A DNA stretch of 64,000 nucleotides from Actinocrinis sp035653575. GTDB taxonomy: Bacteria > Actinomycetota > Actinomycetes > Streptomycetales > Catenulisporaceae. The position numbers and the translations under genes were made by a program. Under the pieces are notes generated by a model. The model was given only the letters and a program-made list of their open reading frames with translations. It was not told the origin of the DNA and did not search any database. Shown in pieces: positions 31,272 through 40,941 of the stretch (position 1 is the stretch's first letter; every line of letters begins with the position of its first letter). The stretch is from positions 1 through 64,000 of the forward strand of contig NZ_DASRBQ010000022.1 in NCBI RefSeq assembly GCF_035653575.1. Direction: 5' to 3'.

Positions 31272-34200
31272 TCAGACCACCCCGGCCAGCGAGTTCCGCA
31301 CGTCGGCGGGCACCGGGTCGGGCAACGGCGTCGCCCGGTAGCCCTCGAGTCGGACGATGACACCTCCCTTGGCGTCGAGGACCGAGGCGTCGAAGTGCTC
31401 CCCGCTGCGCTGGACCCGCACGAAGGCCGGTCCTTCGCTCGCCGGCCACACCCGGACCCGGTCGACGTGGCGCGGCAGCGCGAGCTCTCCGTCCTGCGCG
31501 GCCTGGATCAGGCCCGCGGTCTGGAAGCAGAGCTCTACCAGCCGCGGCGCGGCGAGGGTGGGGGACTGCTGCGGCTCGTGATCGGGCGGCAGCCCGTCGG
31601 CCAGCGCGGCCGCGGTGGCGCCGTCCTGCCCCCAAGCTGAGGCGACGACCTGGTACGCCGGCCCGTGGAAGTAAAGCCGGTAGATATCGGCTGCGGGCAC
31701 CGCGACCGCGCTATCGGCCCGGCGCGGGGCTCCTTCCCGCTCGCTGCGCTCCGGCCGGTGCGTCAGCCGCACCTTCCCGGTGAAGTGGACCGTGCGAATC
31801 GTCACCGGCTCCTCGTCGACCGCGTGCGGCATCGTGCGCTCCGCTTCCAGCGAGCACTGCGCGACCAGGTCGGGGCCGTCCGGGCGCAACAGCGCGCGCA
31901 CGGTGATCTCGCGCGGCTCGTCCCGGTAGAACTTCAGCGGCGCGAGGAACTCGACGTCCTCCACGTCCCCGACCAGCCAGTCCGGCGCGGCCAGCCGGGC
32001 GATCTCGGCGAAGGCCTCGATGCCCATGACCCCCGGCAGCACCGGGGTGCCGTCGATGCGGTGGTCGTTCAGGAACGGCTGGCCCAGCGGATCGAGCGTC
32101 GTGCGCACGATCAGGCCGTCGGTCCCGAACGACTCGACGGTGCCGATCATCGGCCCGGCCTGCGCGGTGTCGAACCGCTCTGGCAGCACGCCGCCGGACT
32201 CGTCCGGCGGCGCGGCCAGCGCCCCGAGCGCGCCCGCGGCGACGACCTCGCCCGACTCGCCGCTCTCGGTCAGTTCGGCGCGCAGCCAGTCGATCGCGGC
32301 CCGCGCCGGCAGCAGCTCGATCCCGGCGCGCTTCATCACGGCGGGGATGGAGCCGCGCGAAGCCATGCCGATGCCCGCCCACGCGCTCCAGTCCACGGCC
32401 AGGGCCCGGATCTGCGAGCCGGTGCGCCGCAGGCCGCTGACACACTTGCACAGCAGGTCGTTGGCGGCGCTGTAGTCGGTCTGGCCGGCGTTGCCGAACC
32501 GGGCGGCCACGGAGCTGAACGCGACGACGGTGCCGATCGGCAGCTCGCCGGCGCCGCGCAGCAGGTTGAACCAGCCGTCCGCCTTGACGTCGAAGACGCG
32601 GTCGAACTCGGCCGGCTCTTTGTCCGCCAGCGCGTGGCTGATCTCCATTCCGGCGGCGTGTACGAGCACGTCGACGCGCCCGGACAGCTCGCGGATGCTG
32701 GACATGGTCGCCGCGACCGCGGCCGCGTCGGTGAGGTTAACCCGGTGGTAGTGGGCGGTTCCTCCGGCTGCGCGCACCGCGTCGACCGCCTGGCGCGCGG
32801 CGTTGCTGCGCTCCTGGCGAGAGAGTTCGGCCTCGATCAGGACCGGGGTCGGGCGCTCGCCGCGGGCCTTGAGCCGCTCGGCCACCACGAGCTTGAACGC
32901 CTCGCGATCCGCGCTGAACAGCCGCGCATCCTCGTCGCCCTCCTCCGGGCACTCGGCCAGGTCGAGCAGGTGGAAGGTGCCGGGCATGTGCCGGGCCAGG
33001 TCGGCCACGATCGCGCTGACGATGCCGCCGGCCGCGCCGGTGACCGCGAAGACCGAGTGCGGACCGAGCGGACTGCCCTGGCCGCTGCGCGGTTCCTCGG
33101 TCAGGCCGACCGTCCAGCGCATGGCGTCGGCGTGGCCGATTTCGACGCAGCCGGGGTCCTTGAGCGTCTCCTCGATCAGCGTGTCCGCGATCCACGCGGT
33201 CTTGCGGCTGCGCGGGAAGTCCACGGCCTTCACGAGGGTCTCGGGCTGCTCGCGCCGGTAGGCCTTGGCGAAGCCGGTGATCGCGCCGCCCATGACGGCC
33301 TTCGCTCCCGCGTCGTCGTACCCGTGGTAGCCGCCGAGGCGGGTGCCGGTGACGAGGAACGGCGACTGCTCGTACAGCGCGCGCATCAGCCGGTAGAGCT
33401 GCTTGACGCGCAGGTTCAGCGCGGCGCGCCAGGCCGGCAGGTCCATCGTCTCGACCGGGCCCTCGTCATCGAGCCCTGCGAGCCAGTAGACGCCCTGGAC
33501 GCTCCCGGTGACGTCTGAGGTGCCGTCGGGGGAGAGCAGCACGACCTCGCAGCCCTCCTTCTCCAGCCGGGAGACCAGTTGCTTGGCGACTCCGCCGGAA
33601 TCCGGCATGACCACGACGCGGCTACCGGAACCGAGCGTGGCCCCGGTCGGCTTGCACAGGTCGAGCGCCGGACGCGCCACCGGGTGCGCCACCCGCCGCA
33701 GCACGTTCACGTCCTGCTCGTCCGCGGCCTGCGGGGCCTCGCCTCGCGCTGGCTGCTCGGACGCCGCCGCAGCCGTCTGACGCTGCTTGACCCAGTCGAT
33801 CACGTGGTTGAGGGTGGGGAAGTCGCGCAGGCGCAGGTTTTCGTCGCGTTCGAGGTGGAAGCGTTGGCGTACGGCGGCGAAGACTTCGGCCTGTTTGACG
33901 GTGTCGACGCCGAGGTCGGCTTCGAGGTCGAGGTCGGGTTCGAGCAGTTCGGGCGGGTAGCCGGTGGTCTGGGACACGATCTCGACGACGGCCGTGGTCA
34001 CCTCGTCGGTGTCAGCTCCCTGTGAAACCGGCTCCGGCGTGACCGCTTCCTCGGCGGCCGGCTCGGCGAACGTGATCGGGATCACGACCGTCTCAGGCTC
34101 CTGCTCCGGCGTGCCGGTCCGCTGCTTGACCCAGTCGATCACGTGGTTGAGGGTGGGGAAGTCGCGCAGGCGCAGGTTTTCGTCGCGTTCGAGGTGGAAG

Positions 34201-37200
34201 CGTCGGCGTACGGCGGCGAAGACTTCGGCCTGTTTGACGGTGTCGACGCCGAGGTCGGCTTCGAGGTCCAGGTCGGGTTCGAGCAGTTCCGGCGGGTAGC
34301 CGGTGGTCTGAGACACGATCTCGACGACCGCCGTGGCCACCTCGTCGGTGGCGGCGCCTGCACCGGTGCCGATGTCAGGCCGCTGCGAAACTGGTTCGGG
34401 TACGGCCGGTTCGATCCGCGGTTCGTCCATCACCAGGTCGGGTTCGGGTGCGGTCGCGGGCGCGATCGTGCCCACGGGTGCTGTCGTCATGCCCGCGGTG
34501 ATGTCCTCGGCGACGCGCAGGCGCCGGGTCACCACTTCCAAGCGCGCTTCGGCTCTGCCGCTGACGGAGCTGAGCCAGCCGCGCCAGGCCTGCGGGTCCG
34601 CGATGCGGTAGGCGTAGCCGAGCTCGGTCGGCGCGCGGCGGCGGCCGTCCGGCATGGGCGTCCAGCGCAGGAGTGACATCGCGATCTGCGAGCCGAATCC
34701 GGCGGCCAGCCGCAGCGCGTAGCGCACGGGGTAGGCGCCGCCGAGGGACAGGTTGAGGTCCCCGAGCTCGGGGTCGCGCTCCTTGAAGTTGGGCACCGGC
34801 GGGACGATGCCGGTCTCCAGGGCTTTGACCGCGACGACGTCCTCGATGCCGGCGCCCATCGCGTGCCCGGTGAAGCCCTTGGTGTTGGTGATCACGACCT
34901 CGTCTGCCCGTGGCCCGAAGGTGCGTCGCAGAGCGTTGATTTCAGCTGCCGCGCTGCCGCCGCGGGCCGGGGTGTAAGTCTCATGCGACACGAACACCGT
35001 GTGCGCGGCGATCTGGTCGCGCTGCACGCCCCGGGTTTCGGCCTGGCGCAGCAGCTGGTCCATGACCTGCGAGATGTGGTCCACGTCGAGGCGGGTGCCG
35101 TGGAAGGCGCTGTTCGCGACGACGGTGGCGAGCACTTCGCAGATCGGCTGCACGCCGCGCTCGCGGGCGGCCTCCGCGGACTCGACCACCAGCGCGGCGG
35201 CCCCGGCTCCGACGATCATGCCGTGCCGGCGCCGGTCGAAGGGCAGCGCCGCGTCCTGCACCGACTCGTCGGTGGCCGCGGCCCCGGAGGCGAGGAATCC
35301 CGAGCCGATCCACGGCAGCAGCGCGTCGCTGGTGGCGTCGTCGGCCGAGACGATGATCACGCGGCGGCAGCGCCCGGTGCGGATCCAGTCCTCGGCCACC
35401 GCGAGCGCCATCGTGGTGCTCGCGCAGGCCGCGTTGACCTGGGTGTTGGGCCCGCGCGCGCCGATGATCTCAGCGAACTGCGAGTGGCCCATCGACAGGG
35501 CGCGGAACAGGAACCTGCGATCGAACCGGTAGGGCTCGGCCGCCAGCAGCTCGCGCAGCCGCGCGATCTGCACGTCAGCCTCCTTACGCGCCGGGTCCGT
35601 CTCGGCGATGCGGTCGCGCACGGTCAGCAGCGCCGTGAGCTGTTCGCGCCGGCCGCGGTCGGTGAAGTAGTGCTCGAGGTCTGCGGCGAACGCGTCATAG
35701 GCCGGGAACGCGGAGGCGAACACGACTCCGGTGTCGTCGCGCATTGACTCCGGCAGGCCCCAGCGGTCCGGCAGCCGCGTGCCGAGCGTGGTGGTCCGGT
35801 AGTGCATGACCAGCGGAATGCCGGCGTCACGCAGTGCGTCGAAGCCCGCGCCGACGGCCAGCCTTGTGGATACGTCGAGTGCTGCGTCGCGCTCGGCGTC
35901 GACGCCGAACTCAGCCACCACGTCCAGCGGGGCGTTGCGCCCGGCCAGCTTGATGACCTCGGCCTCGTCGTCGATGCTCTCGAAGGTCGGGTCGCCGGCG
36001 GCGCGCTTGACCAGCCGGGTGATGCGCCGGTCCACCATCGCGCTGCGCACCGCCCGCGGCACGCTGCCGATGAACTGCTGCCCGGCCAGGATCCGCGCCA
36101 CGTTCGCGTCGTCGAAGACCCGCTCGACGCCGGGCAGGCCCAGCGCGGCACCGGTCACGGCGACCGGTTCGCTCGCCGCGGACGGCTCGGCGGGCGAGGT
36201 GGCCGCGCCGGAGCTGGAGGCCTGCGGGGTCTCGCCGTTGAACAGCCTGAGGCCCTGCTCGATCGCTTCGGCGAACACCTTGCCCAGCTCGGCGTAGGCG
36301 GTGGTGGAAAGTCGCGTGCCCTGCGCCGTCGCGGTATCGCGCTGCGGCGTGGAAAGCTCCGCGTGCCTCGGCGCCGCCTCCGCCTGCGGCTCAGCAGAGC
36401 CCGCATACAGCCCGGCGGCGTAGAGACCGGCCAGCGCGTTCGTGAACGAGGTCTGGTCGCCGGTCTTGGGATGGTTGGTGTACAACGCGATCACATCCTC
36501 ATGCGCCGAGCCGAGCACGTCGTCGGCGAAGCCCTGCAGCGCCTTCTTCGGACCGACCTCGACGAAGACCCGCGCCCCGGCTTCGTAGAGGGTGTGCAGA
36601 CCGGCGATGAACTGCACCGGCGAGGCGACCTGACGGCCGAGCAGGTCGAGCATGGTCTCCACGCCCGCGTCCGCCGGGTAGAAGCGGCCGGTCACGTTCG
36701 AGACGATCGGCAGCTGCGGCGGCGCGATGTTCAACCGCCGCAACGCGGCCTTGAGCGGTTCGCTCGCCGGGGCGACGATCCGCGTGTGGAAGGCGTGGCT
36801 GACCGGGATCCGGGTCGCGGTCATACCGGCCGCCCGGAACGCGGCGATCGCCCGCGTGACATCCATGGTGCCGCCGCCGATGACGGCCTGCTTGGTGCTG
36901 TTGATGTTGGCGATGACGACGTACCCGGGGTCCCGCGAGACGATCAGCTCGATCTCTTCCAGCGGCCCGAACACGGCGGCCATCGCCCCGTTGTCCTCGA
37001 GTTCCAGCGACGCCATCTCGTGTCCGCGCGCGCTGACCGCCTCGAGCGCCGCCGCGAAGCTCAGCGATCCGGCGGCGGCGAGCGCGCCGTATTCGCCGAG
37101 GCTGTGGCCCATCACCAGGTCGGGGGTGAATCCGTACGAGGCCAGCAGCCGGGTGAGCGCGAGGTCGGCGGTGAGCACGGCGGGCTGGGTGATCTCGGTC

Positions 37201-39281
37201 TGCAGCAGCCGCAGTTCCAGCGCCTCGGTGTCGGCGCCGTAGATGAACGAGCTGAGCGGGCGGCCGAGCAGTGGCGTCATGATCGCGTCGGCCTCGGCGA
37301 ACGTGTCCGCGACGATCGGCTCGCTCTCGCGCAGCTGAGCCAGCATGTTGACGTACTGCGAGCCCTGCCCGGTGTACAGGAACGCGACCTTCCCCGGAGC
37401 GCCGCGGCCCAGGAAGACGCCTTGCGACCGCAGCGCGCGCCACATCGCGGGCGCGGTGAAAGCCTGGATCGCCTTGGCGGCCTTCGCGGCCAGGTCCTCC
37501 TTGCCCGTGTAGGCGATCGCGACCCGCACCGGGGCGGCGGCCTTGGCGGCGTCGGGAGGAGCGGGCGCGCGCAGCGCCTTCAGGCCCTTGACGACCTCGG
37601 CGTCGTCGCGCCCGGCGACCATCGCGATGTTGGCCGGCGGGGGAGTGATGCGCGCGGGAGGAGCGGCAATCGGCGCCGTGCGTGCGGGAGCCGCCGAGGA
37701 CGGAGCGGTCGGCGTGGGCGCGGATGCGGGCGAGCTGGTGGGCGCGGTAATGGTCGGCGCGGTGACGGCTGCCGACGAGGCGACAGCGGTCGTGGCCGTG
37801 GAAGTCGCCGGTACGGCAGACGCGAACGAGCGCGCGGCTCCCTGCGGCCGGTGCTGTCCGGGCACGTACTCCTCCAGCACCACATGGAAGTTCGTGCCGC
37901 CGAACCCGAACGCGCTCACGCCGGCGAGGCGAGGAGTCCCGCCGGTCGGATCAGGCCACTCACGCAGCGTGGTGTTCACCCGGAACGGCGTCGCCGCCCA
38001 GTCCACGCCCGGATTCGGCCGGTCGAAGTGCAGGCTTGGCGCGAGCGTCCGGTGATGCAGGCTGAGCACGGTCTTGGCCAGCCCCGCCGCGCCCGCCGCG
38101 GCCTTCAGGTGCCCGATGTTCGACTTCACCGAGCCGAGCGCGATCGAGCCCGGCGCGGCGCCCGCCTTCAGGAAGACCTCGTCGAGAACGCCGAGCTCCA
38201 CCGCGTCGCCGACCGCCGTGGAGGTTCCGTGCGCCTCGACGTACGTGGCCGAGCACGGATCCTGTCCGGCGTCACGCCACGCCCGTTCCACGGCCAGGCG
38301 CTGGCCGACCGGGTTCGGCGCGGTGATCCCCTTGCCCTTGCCGTCGCTGGAACCGGCGATGCCGGTGATCAGCGCATAGATTCGGTCGCCGTCGCGCTCC
38401 GCGTCGGCGAGGCGCTTGAGCACGAACAGCGCGGCCCCCTCGCCCATCACGAAGCCGTCCGCGCCCGCGTCGAAAGGCCGGGTCCCGGTCGCCGACAGCG
38501 CGCCGATCTTGCAGAACTTGATGAACGCGCTCGCGCCCATGTTGCGGTCCACGCCGCCGGTGACCGCCGCGTCGTAGTCGCCGGCCTGCAGTCCGCGTAC
38601 CGCCGACGCCACCCCGGCCAGGGCCGAGGCGCAGGCCGCGTCCGTGGTGAAGTTCGGGCCGCGCAGATTGAACAGAGCCGCCACCCGCCCGGCCAGCACG
38701 TTGGACAGCTCGCCTGGCATGGTGTCCTCGGTCACCGGCCGGAACCCGGCCAGGAAGTCCCGCCGCGTCTCCTCGATCACCGCCGTGCGCACCGCGACAT
38801 CGAGGGCTGCGAACGACGGCGCGGTGGAAAGCGAGCGGGCGAACTGGGGAAAGGACAGGCGCGTGTTCGTGTCGTAGTGCTTCTCCCCGCCGATCGCGTT
38901 GCCCAGGATGACGGCGACGCGCTCGGGATCGACCGTCCACGAGGGCCAGCCCGCGTCGAGCAGCGCCGCGCGCGCCCCGGCGACGGCCCACTTCTGGCCG
39001 TCGTCGAGCTGCTCGGCGACCGCGGGCGGCACCGGCAGGCGCCAGCCCAGCGGATCCCAGACGAACTGCCGCACCCATCCTCCGATGCGCGAATAGGTCT
39101 TGTCGGGTACTGCCGGATCCGGGTCGTAGAACAGCTCCGGATCCCAGCGGCCGGCCGGTACGTCGCCGATCGAGTAGCGGCCGGCGGTCAGGTTGGCCCA
39201 GAAGGCCGCAAGGTCGGCGGCGTCGGGCATGATCGCGCTCATGCCGACGACCGCGATCGGTTCGCGGGTGTAAACGTCCAT
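31272..39281 (-). CDS. PUFA-synthase-like type I megasynthase, KS-AT-KS-ACP-ACP-KR-DH
   Basis: A 2669-aa iterative-type synthase. KS1 is at about 6-472 (Cys217 in DAACASA, His351 in EAHGTST, His391 in NIGHLK). After a Pro/Ala/Thr linker, AT covers about 633-935 (Ser727 in GHSLGE; SHAFHT, the malonyl-type signature). KS2 is at about 1037-1540 with an unusual motif set (Cys1286 in NAACAST, His1433 in SHETYT, His1473 in TGHAMG). Two nearly identical ACPs lie at about 1645-1722 and 1758-1835, both with Thr in GVDTVKQAE where Ser is usual. KR is at about 1870-2350 (TGAAGGI; Ser2256/2257, Tyr2270) and a PKS-type DH at about 2372-2655 (His2407 in DHRIDGTPVLPG). There is no enoyl reductase, thioesterase or in-line PPTase. 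The ATG follows GGGCAGGAC, 10 bp after the dehydrogenase stop. The layout is like PfaA plus an extra KS. The product is probably a partly reduced or unsaturated acyl chain (inference). Confidence 0.93.
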   Translation of the reverse strand: MDVYTREPIAVVGMSAIMPDAADLAAFWANLTAGRYSIGDVPAGRWDPELFYDPDPAVPDKTYSRIGGWVRQFVWDPLGWRLPVPPAVAEQLDDGQKWAVAGARAALLDAGWPSWTVDPERVAVILGNAIGGEKHYDTNTRLSFPQFARSLSTAPSFAALDVAVRTAVIEETRRDFLAGFRPVTEDTMPGELSNVLAGRVAALFNLRGPNFTTDAACASALAGVASAVRGLQAGDYDAAVTGGVDRNMGASAFIKFCKIGALSATGTRPFDAGADGFVMGEGAALFVLKRLADAERDGDRIYALITGIAGSSDGKGKGITAPNPVGQRLAVERAWRDAGQDPCSATYVEAHGTSTAVGDAVELGVLDEVFLKAGAAPGSIALGSVKSNIGHLKAAAGAAGLAKTVLSLHHRTLAPSLHFDRPNPGVDWAATPFRVNTTLREWPDPTGGTPRLAGVSAFGFGGTNFHVVLEEYVPGQHRPQGAARSFASAVPATSTATTAVASSAAVTAPTITAPTSSPASAPTPTAPSSAAPARTAPIAAPPARITPPPANIAMVAGRDDAEVVKGLKALRAPAPPDAAKAAAPVRVAIAYTGKEDLAAKAAKAIQAFTAPAMWRALRSQGVFLGRGAPGKVAFLYTGQGSQYVNMLAQLRESEPIVADTFAEADAIMTPLLGRPLSSFIYGADTEALELRLLQTEITQPAVLTADLALTRLLASYGFTPDLVMGHSLGEYGALAAAGSLSFAAALEAVSARGHEMASLELEDNGAMAAVFGPLEEIELIVSRDPGYVVIANINSTKQAVIGGGTMDVTRAIAAFRAAGMTATRIPVSHAFHTRIVAPASEPLKAALRRLNIAPPQLPIVSNVTGRFYPADAGVETMLDLLGRQVASPVQFIAGLHTLYEAGARVFVEVGPKKALQGFADDVLGSAHEDVIALYTNHPKTGDQTSFTNALAGLYAAGLYAGSAEPQAEAAPRHAELSTPQRDTATAQGTRLSTTAYAELGKVFAEAIEQGLRLFNGETPQASSSGAATSPAEPSAASEPVAVTGAALGLPGVERVFDDANVARILAGQQFIGSVPRAVRSAMVDRRITRLVKRAAGDPTFESIDDEAEVIKLAGRNAPLDVVAEFGVDAERDAALDVSTRLAVGAGFDALRDAGIPLVMHYRTTTLGTRLPDRWGLPESMRDDTGVVFASAFPAYDAFAADLEHYFTDRGRREQLTALLTVRDRIAETDPARKEADVQIARLRELLAAEPYRFDRRFLFRALSMGHSQFAEIIGARGPNTQVNAACASTTMALAVAEDWIRTGRCRRVIIVSADDATSDALLPWIGSGFLASGAAATDESVQDAALPFDRRRHGMIVGAGAAALVVESAEAARERGVQPICEVLATVVANSAFHGTRLDVDHISQVMDQLLRQAETRGVQRDQIAAHTVFVSHETYTPARGGSAAAEINALRRTFGPRADEVVITNTKGFTGHAMGAGIEDVVAVKALETGIVPPVPNFKERDPELGDLNLSLGGAYPVRYALRLAAGFGSQIAMSLLRWTPMPDGRRRAPTELGYAYRIADPQAWRGWLSSVSGRAEARLEVVTRRLRVAEDITAGMTTAPVGTIAPATAPEPDLVMDEPRIEPAVPEPVSQRPDIGTGAGAATDEVATAVVEIVSQTTGYPPELLEPDLDLEADLGVDTVKQAEVFAAVRRRFHLERDENLRLRDFPTLNHVIDWVKQRTGTPEQEPETVVIPITFAEPAAEEAVTPEPVSQGADTDEVTTAVVEIVSQTTGYPPELLEPDLDLEADLGVDTVKQAEVFAAVRQRFHLERDENLRLRDFPTLNHVIDWVKQRQTAAAASEQPARGEAPQAADEQDVNVLRRVAHPVARPALDLCKPTGATLGSGSRVVVMPDSGGVAKQLVSRLEKEGCEVVLLSPDGTSDVTGSVQGVYWLAGLDDEGPVETMDLPAWRAALNLRVKQLYRLMRALYEQSPFLVTGTRLGGYHGYDDAGAKAVMGGAITGFAKAYRREQPETLVKAVDFPRSRKTAWIADTLIEETLKDPGCVEIGHADAMRWTVGLTEEPRSGQGSPLGPHSVFAVTGAAGGIVSAIVADLARHMPGTFHLLDLAECPEEGDEDARLFSADREAFKLVVAERLKARGERPTPVLIEAELSRQERSNAARQAVDAVRAAGGTAHYHRVNLTDAAAVAATMSSIRELSGRVDVLVHAAGMEISHALADKEPAEFDRVFDVKADGWFNLLRGAGELPIGTVVAFSSVAARFGNAGQTDYSAANDLLCKCVSGLRRTGSQIRALAVDWSAWAGIGMASRGSIPAVMKRAGIELLPARAAIDWLRAELTESGESGEVVAAGALGALAAPPDESGGVLPERFDTAQAGPMIGTVESFGTDGLIVRTTLDPLGQPFLNDHRIDGTPVLPGVMGIEAFAEIARLAAPDWLVGDVEDVEFLAPLKFYRDEPREITVRALLRPDGPDLVAQCSLEAERTMPHAVDEEPVTIRTVHFTGKVRLTHRPERSEREGAPRRADSAVAVPAADIYRLYFHGPAYQVVASAWGQDGATAAALADGLPPDHEPQQSPTLAAPRLVELCFQTAGLIQAAQDGELALPRHVDRVRVWPASEGPAFVRVQRSGEHFDASVLDAKGGVIVRLEGYRATPLPDPVPADVRNSLAGVV
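33781..34011 (-). repeat. ACP-encoding duplication, copy 2 of the protein order
   Basis: 231 bp matching 34120-34350 with 6 mismatches by eye (about 97%). The copies are 339 bp (113 codons) apart in frame and encode the two ACPs. Both use more A-ending codons (AAA, GAA, CAA) than the rest of the gene. Confidence 0.9.
34120..34350 (-). repeat. ACP-encoding duplication, copy 1 of the protein order
   Basis: Partner of 33781-34011. Most of the six differences are silent, including the codon for residue Glu/Leu positions around the attachment motif, and the Thr codon ACC is conserved in both. This implies recent duplication or gene conversion. Confidence 0.9.
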
Positions 39282-39291
39282 CGTCCTGCCC

Positions 39292-40941
39292 TCAGCCCTT
39301 GGTGCGCTCGTAGAGCGCGTCGGCGACGAGGTCCATGTCCGCGAGCAGTCCGGCCTGTGCGCCCCGCACCTCGTCTAGCGGGAGCCGCGCCGTGAGATCA
39401 GAGCCCTGTTCCTGAGCGCCGGCGACCAGGCGCGCGCCCTCCTCGGCGACCTTCATGGCCGCCTCGCGCGCGAAGATCCGGCTGATCGCGGACAGGACGT
39501 CGGGGGTGAACCGCCGGTCCGCCTTGGCGCCGAGCGTGCCCGCCCCGGCGGCCGCGGCCCGGCGCGCCATCGCGGCCGAGCCTTCGGCGTAGGCGATCAG
39601 CTCGCCCAAGCGCAGCAGCACGTGCTGGCTGCGGGTGAGACGGCCGACGCGGCACGCGTCGAGCACGGCGGCCAGGCAGGCGAGCGCGAGAGCCGCGGTG
39701 TGCGCACCCTGCTGCGGCCCGAACTCGCGCATGGCGGCCGCGGCGTCGCGGTAGTAGGCGCCCCCGGTCTTGAGGTGGTTCTGCCAGCGGTCGCGGGCGA
39801 TGGTCATCTCCATGATCTCGGAGGTGCCTTCGTAGATCCGGGTGATCCGCACGTCCCGCTTGATCTTCTCGACCATGTAAGGACGCGTATAGCCGTACCC
39901 GCCGTGCGCCTGGATCGCGGCGTCGGCCGCCGCGTCGCCCGCCTCGGTCGCCAGGTACTTGGCGATCGCGCCCTCGGTGTTGAGCCCGCCGGCCCCGGAG
40001 TCCAGCGCGGCCGCGGTCTCCTCCAGGAACGCGCGGGCCGCTTCGAGCCGCACCGCGTGCGGGACGATCAGCTTGTGCGTGTAGCCCTGCTTCTCGCACA
40101 GCGCGGCCCCGCCCTGCACCCTGTTCGTCGAGTACTCGATCGCGCGGTCCAGCGCCGACCAGCCGCCGCCCAGGCCGAAGGCGGCGACCATGACGCGGGT
40201 GTATCCGAACACCAGCTGCGCCTGGACCAGTCCGCGCCCCTCCTTCAACCCGACCAGGTTCTCGGCCGGCACCACGACGTCGTCCAGGAAGAGCGCCGCG
40301 GTGTTGGAGAGCCGGATGCCGTGCTTGTCCTCGGGCGGCGCGCTGGAGAAGCCGGGCGCGCCCTTCTCGACCACGAACCAGGACGGCCCGCCCGGCGTCA
40401 GCGCCAGCACGGTGTACACGTCCGCGATCGTGCCGTTGCTGATCCACTGCTTGCGCCCGTGCAGCCGGTACGCGCCGCCGCCGTCGACCGGTGTCGCGGT
40501 CGTCAGCAGCGCGCCGAGGTCGCTTCCGGCCTCGGGCTCGGTCGCGCCGTAGGCGAAGAGGGCCCCGTCGGCGCAGATGCGCGACAGCCAGAGCTTCTTC
40601 TGCTCCGGCGTGCCGCCGAACAGGATCGGGTCGCAGCCGAGGAACGTCGCGAACACGGACGTCGCCAGGCCGATGTCGATCCTGGCGAGCCGTTCGCAGA
40701 TGCGGTACGAGTCGAACGCGCCGCCGCCCATCCCGCCGTACTCCTCCGGGAAGAAGGCCAGCTGCACGCCCAGGTCCTCGCCGCACATCGCGCGCACGGT
40801 CTGCTCGGGGCAGACGTCTTCGTGGTCGAGTTCCAGCCGCCGCTCCCACGGCAGCGCGTTCTCGGTGAAGTCGTCGAGCGCCTCGAGCATCAGGCCCAGC
40901 GAGGCGGCGTCCAGTCCCGTGGTGCTCGCCGCCGCGTTCAC
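39292..40941 (-). CDS. Acyl-CoA dehydrogenase
   Basis: A 549-aa flavoenzyme from GTG 40941, which overlaps the stop of etfA (GTGA); a longer frame starting upstream would run through etfA. It has the FAD/acyl-CoA signatures FAYGATEPEAGSDLG, GRKQWISNG and IQAHGGYGYTRPYMVEKIKRD, and the catalytic Glu in RIYEGTSEIME. The C-terminal 150 residues extend beyond the classical 380-aa fold, as in long-chain enzymes. It should introduce an alpha,beta double bond into an acyl-CoA and pass electrons to the ETF encoded just upstream. Its place in the megasynthase operon suggests a role in making or modifying the substrate or product. Confidence 0.93.
   Translation of the reverse strand: MNAAASTTGLDAASLGLMLEALDDFTENALPWERRLELDHEDVCPEQTVRAMCGEDLGVQLAFFPEEYGGMGGGAFDSYRICERLARIDIGLATSVFATFLGCDPILFGGTPEQKKLWLSRICADGALFAYGATEPEAGSDLGALLTTATPVDGGGAYRLHGRKQWISNGTIADVYTVLALTPGGPSWFVVEKGAPGFSSAPPEDKHGIRLSNTAALFLDDVVVPAENLVGLKEGRGLVQAQLVFGYTRVMVAAFGLGGGWSALDRAIEYSTNRVQGGAALCEKQGYTHKLIVPHAVRLEAARAFLEETAAALDSGAGGLNTEGAIAKYLATEAGDAAADAAIQAHGGYGYTRPYMVEKIKRDVRITRIYEGTSEIMEMTIARDRWQNHLKTGGAYYRDAAAAMREFGPQQGAHTAALALACLAAVLDACRVGRLTRSQHVLLRLGELIAYAEGSAAMARRAAAAGAGTLGAKADRRFTPDVLSAISRIFAREAAMKVAEEGARLVAGAQEQGSDLTARLPLDEVRGAQAGLLADMDLVADALYERTKG

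Noticed and set aside
31272..39281. Enediyne-type PksE
   Set aside because: PksE has KS-AT-ACP-KR-DH-PPTase in one chain with no second KS, and neighbouring enediyne genes (E3/E4/E5/E10 types) are absent.
35802..39395. 1197-codon plus-strand frame opposite the megasynthase
   Set aside because: The minus strand has full KS and AT motifs in the same region. The plus frame has only Arg/Gly/Ala-rich composition and no ribosome site.
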